In this document: in pieces, positions 47,749-56,851 of the stretch
How the letters are laid out: each line of letters begins with the position of its first letter
Numbering within the stretch: the first letter of the stretch is position 1
Source of the DNA: an uncultured Methanobacterium sp.
Lineage (GTDB): Archaea; Methanobacteriota; Methanobacteria; Methanobacteriales; Methanobacteriaceae
Direction: 5' to 3'
Assembly (NCBI RefSeq): GCF_963666025.1
Contig: NZ_OY762552.1
Location: 2,010,001-2,074,000, forward strand
Length of the DNA: 64,000 bases
Notes under the pieces: model-generated
Told to the model about the DNA's origin: nothing
The model's database searches: none
Seen by the model: the letters and a program-made list of their open reading frames with translations, nothing else
Translations under genes and position numbers: made by a program

Positions 47749-48576
47749 ATGGATCGACACTATAAAGTAATTTTTGAAGCATTATTATCAGTTTTGATAA
47801 TAATTGAACTCTTATTTTTGGTTTTAGTATCTATCGGATTTATTGCAGGTATAAAAACCGGCTCTGTTTATGCTTTCGGTAATTGGGATATAATAATTGG
47901 CATCCTTATTCTGATTGATTTTGTACTCTTTAGAGTTATAAGGGGGGACAATCAGAATAGCTGGGATTTTATTCAAGAAAATTGGGTTTATATAATTGCC
48001 AGTGTTCCTTTATTCTTTATCTGTTTCAATATATTCCATTTAATGGATTTTAAGATATTCGTAGGATTAATTGGAATAATAAGGATCTATGCACTCTTCA
48101 GAGTCCTTCAAATAACCTCGGGGGAGGTCCGTAAATATCCTCAAAAAACTAAATTGGATTATGCTACCTTTGTGCTGTTGCTGGTCATTATATTGGGCTC
48201 ATACCTATTTTTTATAGTTGAAAGCGGGGTTAACCCCGAGGTTCCCAGTTATGAAGCTGCAATCTGGTATGCAATTGTTTCCATGACCACTGTCGGTTAT
48301 GGGGATATAGTTCCAGTCACGTTAATTGGCCATATAATAGGGACAATTCTTATATTAACTGGAATGGGATATCTGAGTTTAGTCACAGCCACTTTAGCTT
48401 TTTCTTTCATTGAAATATTTAGAAAAGAAAGTAAAAAAGCATCTAATAAGCTTGGAAAAACTGCAGAAGGGCTTAAGGAAAGTTTTGATAGTCATGAAGA
48501 AAAAATTGATAAAGTCCTGAAGAGAATGGATGAAATCGAGAATAAACTTGATGAAATGGAAAATAAACGTCAATAA
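47749..48576 (+). CDS. Voltage-gated-type potassium channel
   Basis: The 275-residue protein has four to six hydrophobic segments (S1-S4-like in residues 10-120, including an Arg-bearing FRVLQITSGEVRK near S4), a pore helix and the selectivity filter MTTVGYGDIVPV near residue 186, then the final helix. The cytoplasmic C-terminus (about 215-275) is a charged coiled coil (ESFDSHEEKIDKVLKRMDEIENKLDEMENK) likely to hold the tetramer together. It resembles archaeal KvAP-like channels; no RCK domain is present. Confidence 0.9.
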   Translation: MDRHYKVIFEALLSVLIIIELLFLVLVSIGFIAGIKTGSVYAFGNWDIIIGILILIDFVLFRVIRGDNQNSWDFIQENWVYIIASVPLFFICFNIFHLMDFKIFVGLIGIIRIYALFRVLQITSGEVRKYPQKTKLDYATFVLLLVIILGSYLFFIVESGVNPEVPSYEAAIWYAIVSMTTVGYGDIVPVTLIGHIIGTILILTGMGYLSLVTATLAFSFIEIFRKESKKASNKLGKTAEGLKESFDSHEEKIDKVLKRMDEIENKLDEMENKRQ

Positions 48577-48682
48577 TTTCTATTTGCAGTTTAAACTATT
48601 TCATATACTTTTTACAGAGATTTTCAGTTATAGGCATGGTTTGTTGATTTATTTTTTTGGTAACTACTAGTTTTTAGAAATC

Positions 48683-48690
48683 TTTTTATA
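48683..48690 (+). promoter_or_regulatory. TATA box of the padR gene
   Basis: TTTTTATA lies centred about 28 bp before ATG 48715. Because no ribosome binding site precedes the ATG, the mRNA is probably leaderless, which fits this spacing. Confidence 0.5.
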
Positions 48691-48692
48691 GT

Positions 48693-48710
48693 TATTCTAT
48701 ATATAGAATA
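48693..48710. promoter_or_regulatory. 18-bp perfect palindrome, probable PadR operator
   Basis: TATTCTATATATAGAATA is self-complementary over all 18 bases and sits between the TATA box and the start codon of the padR gene, where a bound repressor would block transcription. Confidence 0.65.
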
Positions 48711-48714
48711 TAAT

Positions 48715-49263
48715 ATGGTTAGAATATCGGACTTGGAAGCATCCATTTTGGGCCTGATTTACGAGGAACCACAGCACGGTTACCAGCTTGAAAAGACCAT
48801 TGAAGGATGGGGAATGCGTAATTGGACAACTATAGGGTTTTCATCCATTTATTACGTCTTAAAGAAGTTGGAGAAGAAGGAACTGGTCTCATCAAAACTG
48901 GAAAAAGTGGAAGGAAAACCATCACGAAAGGTTTTCACCATCACTGACCTTGGAAGGAAAACCATGGAAGAAAAGATCCGTGATCTTCTCTCCTGGAATA
49001 AAAAAATAATTTCACCCATTGACCTGGGCCTGGCTTATCTTAACTATCTCCAACCAGAGGAAGTCATCAAATGCCTGGAAAATTATACAGAATCAGCACA
49101 GGGCAGGATCAAATTCCTGGAAAGTTCGGTGAAGACACAGGAAGAATTAGGGGCCCCATACTATGTGGTGGCACTTTTTAGCAGGCCACTGGCAAGTCTT
49201 AAAACAGAAATGGCCTGGGTGGAAGAATTCATTGAAAAAATTAAAAAAGAGGAGAATCTTTGA
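48715..49263 (+). CDS. PadR-family transcriptional regulator
   Basis: The 182-residue protein has the PadR winged helix (SDLEASILGLIYEEPQHGYQLEKTIEGWGMRNWTTIGFSSIYYVLKKLEKKELV...RKVFTITDLGRKTMEEKI) and a C-terminal helical dimer domain (about residues 95-182). PadR proteins are ligand-responsive repressors, often of drug or phenolic-stress genes. The palindrome overlapping its promoter suggests autorepression. Two GyrI-like genes follow on the same strand and may be coregulated. Confidence 0.92.
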   Translation: MVRISDLEASILGLIYEEPQHGYQLEKTIEGWGMRNWTTIGFSSIYYVLKKLEKKELVSSKLEKVEGKPSRKVFTITDLGRKTMEEKIRDLLSWNKKIISPIDLGLAYLNYLQPEEVIKCLENYTESAQGRIKFLESSVKTQEELGAPYYVVALFSRPLASLKTEMAWVEEFIEKIKKEENL

Positions 49264-49329
49264 AAAGAACATCCTTTGAAATCTTAGATTAATCCTGAAA
49301 ATTTTAAAACCACGTTATGAGGTGAAATG

Positions 49330-49788
49330 ATGGAAATAAAGGAGAAAAAGATGGAAAAAAGACAGGTAGCATATATACTCTATAAAGGATCCTATGAAGA
49401 AGTACCAGTACTGATGGGGGAACTAGTGGGTTTTTTAATGGCCAAAGGCCTGCAGATGATGGGTCCACCATTTGGAGTTTACTACAACAGTCCTGAAGAA
49501 GTGCCAGTTGAAGAACTGCAGTACGAGGTGGGAATGCCATTTGCAGGAGATGCAAAAGAAGAGGGACGTGTGAAAATCAAAACAGAACCTGAGCAACTGG
49601 TTCTTTCAACTGTTTATAAAGGTCCTTACAGTGGATGCGGTATGGCAATTGGAGCACTGGCTGAATACGCCTATAAAAATGGCTATGAAATCATTGGTCC
49701 GCCTGTGGAAACCTACATTTCCGATCCCAATGAAACCCCAGAAAACGAGCTTATAACTGAAATGTGCTTTCCAGTGATGAAAAAATAA
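49330..49788 (+). CDS. GyrI-like small-molecule-binding protein
   Basis: The protein (152 residues) is a GyrI-like (SHS2/BmrR ligand-binding) domain: AYILYKGSYEEVPVLMGELVGFLMAKGLQMMGPPFGVYYNSPEEVPVEELQYEVGMPF, then STVYKGPYSGCGMAIGALAEYAYKNGYEIIGPPVETYISDPNETPENELITEMCFPV. These domains bind and sometimes hydrolyse hydrophobic drugs. GAGGTGA precedes the tandem ATGs; 49330 has the better spacing. It lies 66 bp after the padR gene. Confidence 0.85.
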   Translation: MEIKEKKMEKRQVAYILYKGSYEEVPVLMGELVGFLMAKGLQMMGPPFGVYYNSPEEVPVEELQYEVGMPFAGDAKEEGRVKIKTEPEQLVLSTVYKGPYSGCGMAIGALAEYAYKNGYEIIGPPVETYISDPNETPENELITEMCFPVMKK

Positions 49789-49955
49789 CCATTAAATGTT
49801 TATCATCGTTCTTTTTTATTTTTTTAAATTCAGGGATGAAAATATAATATTTCAGGATTAAAATTCAGCATTATATACATATTCCCACCCTGGGAATGGT
49901 TTTACTAAAACTTGGAAAAAATGAAATAAAATACAAATTTAAAAAGGAGAAAATC

Positions 49956-50567
49956 ATGCCTAAATTAGACTTAAAAAAGAAAGAAAAGCTGTTTTACTAT
50001 CCATCCACTAAAGAAGTTTCGGTGGTGGATCTACCGGAGATGAAATTTTTAATGATTGATGGCCAGGGAGACCCTAATACTTCTCAAGAGTACCAGGATG
50101 CAATGGAAACATTGTTCCCGGTTTCATATAAAACTAAATTCACCAGTAAAAAGGAAAAATCCCAGGATTACGTGGTAATGCCTCTGGAAGGTCTGTGGTG
50201 GGTAGACAACATGGAAGAGTTCACTGTAGCTGATAAAAGTTCCTGGCAATGGACAGTGATGATCCGCCAACCCGATTTTATTAATGAAACTCTGATAAAC
50301 AAGGCCATAGAAGAACTTGAAAAAAAGAAAGATTTACCCTCCCTATCCAAACTAAGATTCGAAACTTTTAAAGAGGGGAAAACTGTTCAAATAATGCATA
50401 TTGGGCCTTATGGTGAAGCAGAAGCTCCAGCAGTTAATAAATTACATGAATACATTGAAAATCAAGGTTACCAGTTAAGGGGAAAACACCACGAAATATA
50501 CATCAGTGACATGCGCAGAACCAAGCCTGAAAAGCTTAGAACAGTTATAAGGCAGCCTTTTGAATGA
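49956..50567 (+). CDS. GyrI-like small-molecule-binding protein, long form
   Basis: The protein (203 residues) belongs to the larger GyrI-like group: LPEMKFLMIDGQGDPNTSQEYQDAMETLFPVSYKTKF, a central PLEGLWWVDNMEEF...WQWTVMIRQPDFI, and the closing TVQIMHIGPYGEAEAPAVNKLHEYIENQGYQLRGKHHEIYISDMRRTKPEKLRTVIRQPF. AAGGAG lies eight bases before ATG 49956; the upstream in-frame ATG 49896 has none and adds a Lys-rich non-conserved extension. Probably part of the same drug-response group as the preceding two genes. Confidence 0.85.
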   Translation: MPKLDLKKKEKLFYYPSTKEVSVVDLPEMKFLMIDGQGDPNTSQEYQDAMETLFPVSYKTKFTSKKEKSQDYVVMPLEGLWWVDNMEEFTVADKSSWQWTVMIRQPDFINETLINKAIEELEKKKDLPSLSKLRFETFKEGKTVQIMHIGPYGEAEAPAVNKLHEYIENQGYQLRGKHHEIYISDMRRTKPEKLRTVIRQPFE

Positions 50568-50649
50568 TTATGGTATGATTCCATTAGGGTATGGTTCATA
50601 AAATGGGTTTTAGGGATATTTGAGTAAATTTACTAAAACAAGATGACTT

Positions 50650-51703
50650 ATGTGTGATTGGAAATCCTATTTAAATGCAGATCCCATTCCATGGCTCATG
50701 GAAGAGGATAACCCTTCAGTTAGATATTTTACCCTGCTTGATATTCTGGATAAACCCCAAAATGACTCCCAGGTCACTTGCACCAGAGAAAAGATAATGG
50801 AAGTGGGTGTAGTTCCAAGAATACTGGCTAAACAGGAATCTGGTGGATACTGGGGGCTCCCTGAGAATTTTTATCTTCGTGGCAAGTATAAAGGAACTTC
50901 CTGGCAGCTTATAATATTGGCAGAGTTAGGAGCAGACCCTCAAGATGAAAGAATTAAAAATGCATGTGAATTCATCCTTGAAAACTCCCAGGATCCTGAA
51001 AGTGGTGCATTTTCATATATTAGTAGTAAAGAGGTAAGGGGTAGGAAATCTGCTAATAACCTAAGCAGTAACTCTGGTGGAGATCATGAAAGAGTCTTGC
51101 CCTGTCTCACAGCCAACATGACGTGGAGTCTTATTCGATTGGGATATCTGGATGATGAGAGGATTCAAAAAGCCATAAAATGGCTTATAAAATATCAAAG
51201 ATTCGATGATGAACCAGGGAAAGCTCCCGATGAATGGCCATATAAACGATGGAAACAATGCTGGGGCAAGCGCACCTGTCACAGTATCATAATAAAAACC
51301 CTCAAAGCATTGGTAGAAATACCATTCAAAAAGTAGAACTCCTGAAATGGAGGATTACATATCCAGAGGCGCAGAACACATGCTCAATCACCATATTCAC
51401 AAAAGAAGGCAGCCTCCAGTCAAGGGTAGTTTTAAATGGTTAGAATTCGGTTTTCCACTGATGTGGAATGTAGATGCCCTGGAAGTACTGGGCTTACTTA
51501 CTAAATTAGGGTACCAAGATGAAAGGATGAATGAAGCCCTGAAAATCATGGTTTCCAAACAGAACCAGGAAGGCCAGTGGATCCTGGAGAACACCTTTAA
51601 TGGACGATTCCAAACCAGTATCGAAAGAAAGGGAAAACCAAGTAAATGGATTACTTTAAATGCTTTAAGAGTTTTAAAACGATATTATTCCTATTTTGAT
51701 TAA
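50650..51703 (+). pseudogene. Frameshifted prenyltransferase/squalene-cyclase-fold protein gene
   Basis: The first frame (50650-51336) encodes alpha-alpha barrel repeats (WLMEEDNPSVRYFTLLDIL; GYWGLPENFYLRGKYKGTSWQLIILAELG; ANMTWSLIRLGYLDDERIQKAIKWLIKYQ) and then stops at IPFKK. The protein continues without loss in the next frame with RTPEMEDYISRGAEHMLNHHIHKR and GFPLMWNVDALEVLGLLTKLGYQDERM to 51703. A one-base change in the A-run around 51327-51334 restores one ORF of about 350 residues. It is either a real inactivating frameshift or a sequencing error. Proteins of this fold are often uncharacterised; function unknown. Confidence 0.8.
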
Positions 51704-51806
51704 ACAAGTTCTCAAAATTATGGTATCCCTAATCAACACCAGAATTAACAATATATGAATTAATTTGAGAATATTAAATTATGAAAAGAGATATACATTG
51801 TACAGT

Positions 51807-52708
51807 ATGAACTCCTATGAAACCATTATCGCCATTGTATTAATGATTATTATTGGCTATGTATGCCGCAGATTTGAATTTTTAAGGCAGAAGATACTCA
51901 AACCATCAATAAGATTGTGGTATACATTGCCATGCCCTCTTTAATATTCCTGGCCATGTACCATGCAGATCTATCAAATTTCCAAACTTTTGGAACCATT
52001 ACCCTTATTTGTATTGCAATGGGCCTTATATCTGGAATTCTGGCCTACATTTTCACCTACTTTAAGGGTTACCCTGCTAAAACTCGTTGGGGGGTGGTTG
52101 CAGCTTCCACCCTCTTTAACTCCGGATTTTTGGGATATCCTGTGGTTCTGGGTGTTTTTGGAGCTACCGGATTAGTGAGAGCAGTATTCTATGATGTGGG
52201 TTCCACCATACTATTCATTTCCTTCGGAATATTTTTCTTAATTCTTTACGGTGGCAGTTATCAGGATATTATCAAAAGATCGGTCTTATTTCCACCGTTA
52301 CTGGCAGTTATCCTGGGAGTTATTGCCAATTTAGTTCATCTTCCACTGGGATCAGTTATTCCCAGCACCCTCACTTACCTGAGTGGTGCTGCAATACCCA
52401 TGATAATGTTGGCGTTAGGTTTATCCCTGGAATTTAAGGGTATTAAAGAATATTTTGGCGTTGCTTCTTTTGTTACAGCACTCAAGTTAGTTATTTCACC
52501 ATTAATTGCCCTGATTGTGGTGGGACTGGTGGGTTTCACAGGACTAGACCGGACAGTAACCATTGTGGAAGCGGGTATGCCCTCTGCAATGCTCAGTCTG
52601 GCCCTGGCCATCACCTACGATCTGGATATAAAAGTAACTGCAGCCTGCATATTCCTGAGCACAGCCCTCAGCATGATCTCCATCACGATTTTAATCTTAT
52701 TTATATGA
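51807..52708 (+). pseudogene. Frameshifted AEC-family (auxin efflux carrier-like) transporter gene
   Basis: ATG 51807 opens MNSYETIIAIVLMIIIGYVCRRFEFL, the usual first helix of the family, and then the frame goes wrong. One inserted base around 51885-51890 joins it to the downstream frame (AEDTQTINKIVVYIAMPSLIFLAMYHADL...) that continues to 52708. The rest has the ten-helix AEC pattern: NSGFLGYPVVLGVFG, SGAAIPMIMLALGLSLEFKG, and EAGMPSAMLSLALAITYDLDIK. AEC proteins export organic acids or related anions. The frameshift may be genuine or a sequencing error. Confidence 0.8.
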
Positions 52709-52810
52709 GGTTTTAATCCTATTAACAAAGCTTTAATCATGATAGCGGGTTTTAATCCTATTAATGAGTTTTAATCTGGATAGTGGGTTCTAATTTTATT
52801 AATGAGGTTT
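52707..52810. repeat. Imperfect tandem repeats after the AEC gene
   Basis: GGTTTTAATCCTATTAA and variants recur about every 38-43 bp (three copies, the last decayed) in the 224-bp gap before the MFS gene. No coding potential is seen. Confidence 0.6.
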
Positions 52811-52932
52811 CCTGTTTATAAGGGGATTTTATTTTTTCATAAAAGTCCGTGATCAGGTGATAGTTTTTCAAGGATATTATAAGTATCTTTTCCGGGACTT
52901 TTTGACTTTTTAACAAGCGATAATTCTTTTTT

Positions 52933-54336
52933 TCAATTAATAGGCTTTTTATACCGTGTCATGGCAATCAAAACCAGTGCTACTCCCATGGCCAGTGCCC
53001 CAATAATAAATGCATTGTGCAGTCCCTGAGAGACCAGGGCTGGTGTTAATTTATCGCTGGTACTGGGCCCCACTGTGGTATAAACAACCATAGCTGCTGC
53101 AGTACCCAGAATTCCGGTTCCAAAACCATTACCGATCATGTTGGAAGTGTTAACCAGGCCTGATGCTATTCCCCTGTATTTGGATGGGCTTTCTGAAAGA
53201 ATGAACTTAGTGTTAGGGGGGTTGAAAGTGGCCACTGAAGCCCCTAAAATCAAAAGTCCAATTGCAATATAGATTAAACTGCTGGAAGGGTTGAAAGTGG
53301 ATAAAACCAGACACCCAATCACTCCAATTGCCGCACCCATAAGAGTAACCCTGTTAGGTGCGATTTTATCCGAAAGTACACCTGCCAGGGGGCCAACTAT
53401 AATTATAGCAATGGGCATGAGGGTTAGCATCATACCAGAATAACTGGTACTCATTCCCTTTACCACCTCAAAGTAGAATGGTAAAAGCACCACTGCCCCG
53501 GCAAAGGGCATGTTGGAGAAAACATTAGCAGCACTGGCCAGGGATATCTCCCTCATCTTCAAAAAGTTAAGGTCAATCAGAGGTTCATGGGTTCGTGATT
53601 CCTGGAACACAAAGAGCGCCCAGAATATCACCGAGCAGATTATGCTACCCAGTATTATGGCAGATGTCCAACCATAATCCAGTCCCTTGTTAAGTGCGAA
53701 GATAAGGGTGCTCTGGGCAATGAAGATCATGACCACCCCGGGTATGTCCAGGGAACCTGGATGTTTCTCTGTTTCATGGAGCACGGCATAACCCAGTATG
53801 ATGCCAATAATTCCGATGGGGACGTTGATAAAAAATATCCAGTGGAAGTTAATGTATTCAGTTATAAAACCTCCCAGTAACGGGCCCAGTGCCAACCCAA
53901 GGGAGCCGATTGTGGTGATGATTCCCAGATTTCGTCCTCGCTTGTTTTCAGGAAGGTATTGCAGTACCATGGCCGCGGCGATCCCGGAGAACATGGTGGC
54001 ACCCACTGCCTGCATGAGCCTGAAAATAATCAGTTCATGAAACTGGGTGGAGATGGCACACAATGCAGAACCAGTGATAAAAACAAGAAATCCAGTGAGA
54101 AAAACCCTTTTATAACCTTTCTGCTGTGCTAATTTACCGAAAACAATTAAAAAACTACTTAAAACAATGATATAAATTAAAATAGTCCATAAAATAGTGT
54201 TAGTGGTCACACCGAAGTACTTGGCCATGGTGGGTAGGGAAACATTCACAATGGAAATATCAAGAAAAGACATGAAACTGGCCAGTGAAATTACCAGTAA
54301 GGTTAATTTTTGATTGTCTCTTAAACTTTCAAGCAT
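52933..54336 (-). CDS. MFS drug exporter, EmrB/QacA (DHA2, 14-helix) type
   Basis: The protein (467 residues) starts LTLLVISLASFMSFLDISIVNVSLPTMAKYFG, the DHA2 motif around helix 1, and has FGKLAQQKGYKRVFLTGFLVF (motif A) and ALGPLLGGFITEYINFHWIFFINVPIGIIGI (motif C and D2). About 14 hydrophobic segments are present. It exports hydrophobic drugs or metabolites using the ion gradient. ATG 54336 follows GGGGTG by four bases; the longer start at 54354 lies within that site's upstream sequence. Confidence 0.92.
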   Translation of the reverse strand: MLESLRDNQKLTLLVISLASFMSFLDISIVNVSLPTMAKYFGVTTNTILWTILIYIIVLSSFLIVFGKLAQQKGYKRVFLTGFLVFITGSALCAISTQFHELIIFRLMQAVGATMFSGIAAAMVLQYLPENKRGRNLGIITTIGSLGLALGPLLGGFITEYINFHWIFFINVPIGIIGIILGYAVLHETEKHPGSLDIPGVVMIFIAQSTLIFALNKGLDYGWTSAIILGSIICSVIFWALFVFQESRTHEPLIDLNFLKMREISLASAANVFSNMPFAGAVVLLPFYFEVVKGMSTSYSGMMLTLMPIAIIIVGPLAGVLSDKIAPNRVTLMGAAIGVIGCLVLSTFNPSSSLIYIAIGLLILGASVATFNPPNTKFILSESPSKYRGIASGLVNTSNMIGNGFGTGILGTAAAMVVYTTVGPSTSDKLTPALVSQGLHNAFIIGALAMGVALVLIAMTRYKKPIN

Positions 54337-54566
54337 TAAACACCCCACCCTCAAAAAACATTTCCCTATTTACATTTATATGGATTTTTTATTGTTTAAT
54401 GGAATTATACTTTTGCACAGATTAGCATAAAGTTTGATAATAACCTTTTAACATCATTCTTCCCTAAAAAATCCCCTATAATCTACTGTTCCTATAATCT
54501 ACTGTTAATACGAATAACGGTTAATATTAAGAAATTTATAAGATAAGATCATATTGAGGTGGTTAA

Positions 54567-55259
54567 ATGGAATATGATGAGATCATACCGGAACTGGAAG
54601 CACTGTCAAACCCACAGGATGTGGAGGGAATGGCTCGTTTTGGGATCAACCCTCAAAAAACCTATGCCGTACGTATTCCTGAACTTCAAAAAATTGCTAA
54701 AAAGGCAGGAAAAAATCACAAACTGGCAGCTAGACTGTGGGAGGCAGGTTACCGTGAGACCAGGATACTGGCTTGCATGATTGAGGATCCTAAACAGGTT
54801 ACCGCAGAACAGATGGATTTATGGGCTGCTGAATTTGATTACTGGGAGATATGTGACCAGTGCTGCATGAGACTATTCCGTCTGACACCATTTGCATATC
54901 AGAAAATTTTCCAGTGGAGTGAAAGTGAAGAAGAGTTTAAAAAGAGGGCAGCATTTGCTTTAATCGCAGTGTTAGCGGTTCATGATAAAAAAGCACCTGA
55001 TGAAAAATTTGAACAATTTTTCCCATTAATAATCAAAGAATCAACTGATAATCGAAATTACGTTAAAAAAGCTGTTAACTGGGCTTTAAGACATATTGGG
55101 AAAAAGAACATTGCCTTAAATAAAAAGGCAATTATCACTGCACGTAAAATTAAGAAAATGGATTCAAAGAGTGCTAAGTGGATAGCTTCAGATGCTTTAA
55201 GGGAACTTGAGAGTGAAAAAGTTCAGGAAAGATTATATAACCAATCACAATCAATGTGA
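54567..55259 (+). CDS. AlkD-like DNA alkylation repair protein
   Basis: The 230-residue protein is an ALK-type HEAT-repeat protein: GMARFGINPQKTYAVRIPELQKIAKK near residue 20, LWEAGYRETRILACMIEDPKQVT, EFDYWEICDQCCMRLF (the conserved Trp and Asp region of the DNA cleft), and VKKAVNWALRHIGKKN. AlkD-like glycosylases remove bulky or cationic alkylated bases. GAGGTGG precedes the ATG. It lies next to the drug exporter, divergently transcribed. Confidence 0.85.
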   Translation: MEYDEIIPELEALSNPQDVEGMARFGINPQKTYAVRIPELQKIAKKAGKNHKLAARLWEAGYRETRILACMIEDPKQVTAEQMDLWAAEFDYWEICDQCCMRLFRLTPFAYQKIFQWSESEEEFKKRAAFALIAVLAVHDKKAPDEKFEQFFPLIIKESTDNRNYVKKAVNWALRHIGKKNIALNKKAIITARKIKKMDSKSAKWIASDALRELESEKVQERLYNQSQSM

Positions 55260-55466
55260 GGTATGTGATTATTTCTTTTCATAACCTGAATTTGATCTGG
55301 GTCTAATTTGGGGAAATATTCTTATAAAGATTCGTCAATTATTAGGTATTATTATAATATTTACAAAATATTTGTTATATCAAACATTTACCTTGTGAAT
55401 TTAGGATAAACTATTGATTTAAATTTCATTGGACGTATATAATTCATTCTCCCTATTGGAGGCGAT

Positions 55467-55964
55467 TTGATTAAAAAAATAAGATTTAAAAAACTTAACA
55501 TCGTGTTATTATTGTTGATTTTAGTGATAGGGCTTATAGTAGGATTATTATGGGCAACTGGAACTTCTCAGAAGGAAATAAGTAGTAATGGGTCTTTTGA
55601 AGACCAGTATGTAAAATTCAGTTATCCCACATCATTAGTGGCGGTGCAGTACACCTTTGAAAATTCAACCATTGTGGATTTCTACAACTCCAACCAAACC
55701 AGTACCAATAACTACGTGGGGAACATCCGTTTTGCCACGAATAACCTGACAAATCTAAAGAAGGTATATCCGGATGGTTCTATGGGTCAATATGAGGGAC
55801 ATCGTACATGGCAAGGAGAAAATACTAACGGACCTTACATCTATATCCTGCTATCTTCTGCAGATGCACCGGTTATGACATTGCAGATGGATTTTAAATC
55901 AGAATATAAATCGGCCTATAAAGAGATATTGAACACCCTTAAAATAAAGAAAATCCCTGCATAA
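55467..55964 (+). CDS. Membrane-anchored PsbP-like protein
   Basis: The 165-residue protein has an N-terminal membrane anchor (KLNIVLLLLILVIGLIVGLLWATG) and an extracytoplasmic domain of about 125 residues with the PsbP-like pattern (YVKFSYPTSLVAVQYTFEN; RTWQGENTNGPYIYIL; MTLQMDFKSEYKSAYKEILNTLKI). Function in methanogens is unknown. The site GGAGGCGAT leads directly to TTG 55467, with ATT three bases further; the same GGAGGCGAT-nnn-ATT layout appears at the wall-protein gene near 13.6 kb. Confidence 0.75.
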   Translation: MIKKIRFKKLNIVLLLLILVIGLIVGLLWATGTSQKEISSNGSFEDQYVKFSYPTSLVAVQYTFENSTIVDFYNSNQTSTNNYVGNIRFATNNLTNLKKVYPDGSMGQYEGHRTWQGENTNGPYIYILLSSADAPVMTLQMDFKSEYKSAYKEILNTLKIKKIPA

Positions 55965-55980
55965 CACAAATTTGATAAAC

Positions 55981-56304
55981 ATGAAGTACCATCAATACTC
56001 AGCTGGAAATGATAAGGAAACAGAATATGGTGAACATGAGAATAGCATGTCTGCATCACCGGAAGTCTCCAAAAAGGGGGATGGTAAAGCAATTAAAGCT
56101 ATTAAATTAGGATGTTTGGTGGTCTTTTTTGGCTTGATAATAGGTGGAGTTTTGATTCTCCTTATTTTTGCCATGTGGGCCATACTGGCAATTGGGGTTG
56201 GGGTTATTTCTGGAATTTCATTCACTTCTCCCCTCTGCTGGGTAGTGGGAGGATTAATCTCACTAATTATAGTTTGTGCAGTAATAACTCATAAAAGTAG
56301 GTAA
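55981..56304 (+). CDS. Small membrane protein, unknown
   Basis: The 107-residue protein has a polar N-terminus of about 45 residues (MKYHQYSAGNDKETEYGEHENSM) and two hydrophobic helices (LGCLVVFFGLIIGGVLILLIFAMWAILAIGVGVISG and LCWVVGGLISLIIVCAVI). It sits 16 bp after the PsbP-like gene and probably shares its transcript. No ribosome binding site is obvious. Unrecognised family. Confidence 0.65.
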   Translation: MKYHQYSAGNDKETEYGEHENSMSASPEVSKKGDGKAIKAIKLGCLVVFFGLIIGGVLILLIFAMWAILAIGVGVISGISFTSPLCWVVGGLISLIIVCAVITHKSR

Positions 56305-56313
56305 ATATGGTTT

Positions 56314-56332
56314 TTAGGAGGAATTATCCTAA
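56314..56332 (+). terminator. Probable terminator after the small membrane protein gene
   Basis: TTAGGA and TCCTAA form a 6-bp stem with a 7-nt loop, followed by TTTATTTATTA. Confidence 0.5.
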
Positions 56333-56342
56333 TTTATTTATT

Positions 56343-56399
56343 AGGGGATAGTTCCAGCTCTTAGGGATAGTTCCAGCTCTTAGGGATAGTTCCAGCTCT
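56343..56399. repeat. Three tandem 19-bp repeats
   Basis: TAGGGATAGTTCCAGCTCT (19 bp) is repeated three times head to tail with no spacer. It lies in the 547-bp gap between the small membrane protein gene and atwA. The rest of that gap holds the 26-codon ORF at 56585-56665 and the inverted/direct repeats at 56717-56787. Confidence 0.8.
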
Positions 56400-56584
56400 T
56401 TTGTAGTAATAGGACCTACTCTTTTCTAGGTAATGGAATCAACTATTCACTATGAATATATATTCAAAAAATCTGGTTTAATTACAGAGATGATCATTTA
56501 TAATCATTTTATAAAAAATTATATGATTTATTGAATAGTCACTATGATTAATCGAATAGGAAAAATGAGAACAGTGCTATTTTT

Positions 56585-56665
56585 TCAATATTTTTTTAGA
56601 GGATCGTTTATTATCACAAAAACAACCACTCCTATAACTAAAGCTAATAAAAGTATCCGATACAT
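56585..56665 (-). CDS. 26-residue single-helix membrane protein
   Basis: ATG 56665 is preceded by AAAGGTGAAACC, a good ribosome binding site, and the frame encodes MYRILLLALVIGVVVFVIIN then DPLKKY, a single membrane helix with basic ends. This is the size and shape of small regulatory or accessory membrane proteins. It lies 187 bp downstream of atwA on the same strand. The coding call rests on the ribosome binding site and composition. Confidence 0.5.
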   Translation of the reverse strand: MYRILLLALVIGVVVFVIINDPLKKY

Positions 56666-56716
56666 GGTTTCACCTTTTATGAATTAATTTTTAAAGTTTG
56701 CAGGTTTCAATTAAAT

Positions 56717-56787
56717 GAATAAGTTAATCTATTCAACGGGTTAACTTATTCAACGGGTTAACCTCTTCAAAACGAGTTAACTTATTC
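56717..56787. repeat. Inverted and direct repeats of TTAACTTATTC upstream of the micro membrane gene
   Basis: GAATAAGTTAA (56717-56727) pairs with TTAACTTATTC (56741-56751), an 11-bp perfect inverted repeat with a 13-nt loop. TTAACTTATTC recurs at 56777-56787, and TTCAACGGGTTAAC is repeated every 18 bp between. It may be an atwA terminator (minus strand) or an operator for the 26-codon gene. Confidence 0.5.
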
Positions 56788-56851
56788 AAAAAGCCCAGAT
56801 AAAAAAGATATAAAAGAGGATTAAACTCTATTTCAAAGTTTTACCATAAAT

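Noticed and set aside
56343..56399. Three 19-bp repeats considered as a CRISPR fragment
   Set aside because: The copies are directly adjacent with no spacers, and no cas gene is present in the window.
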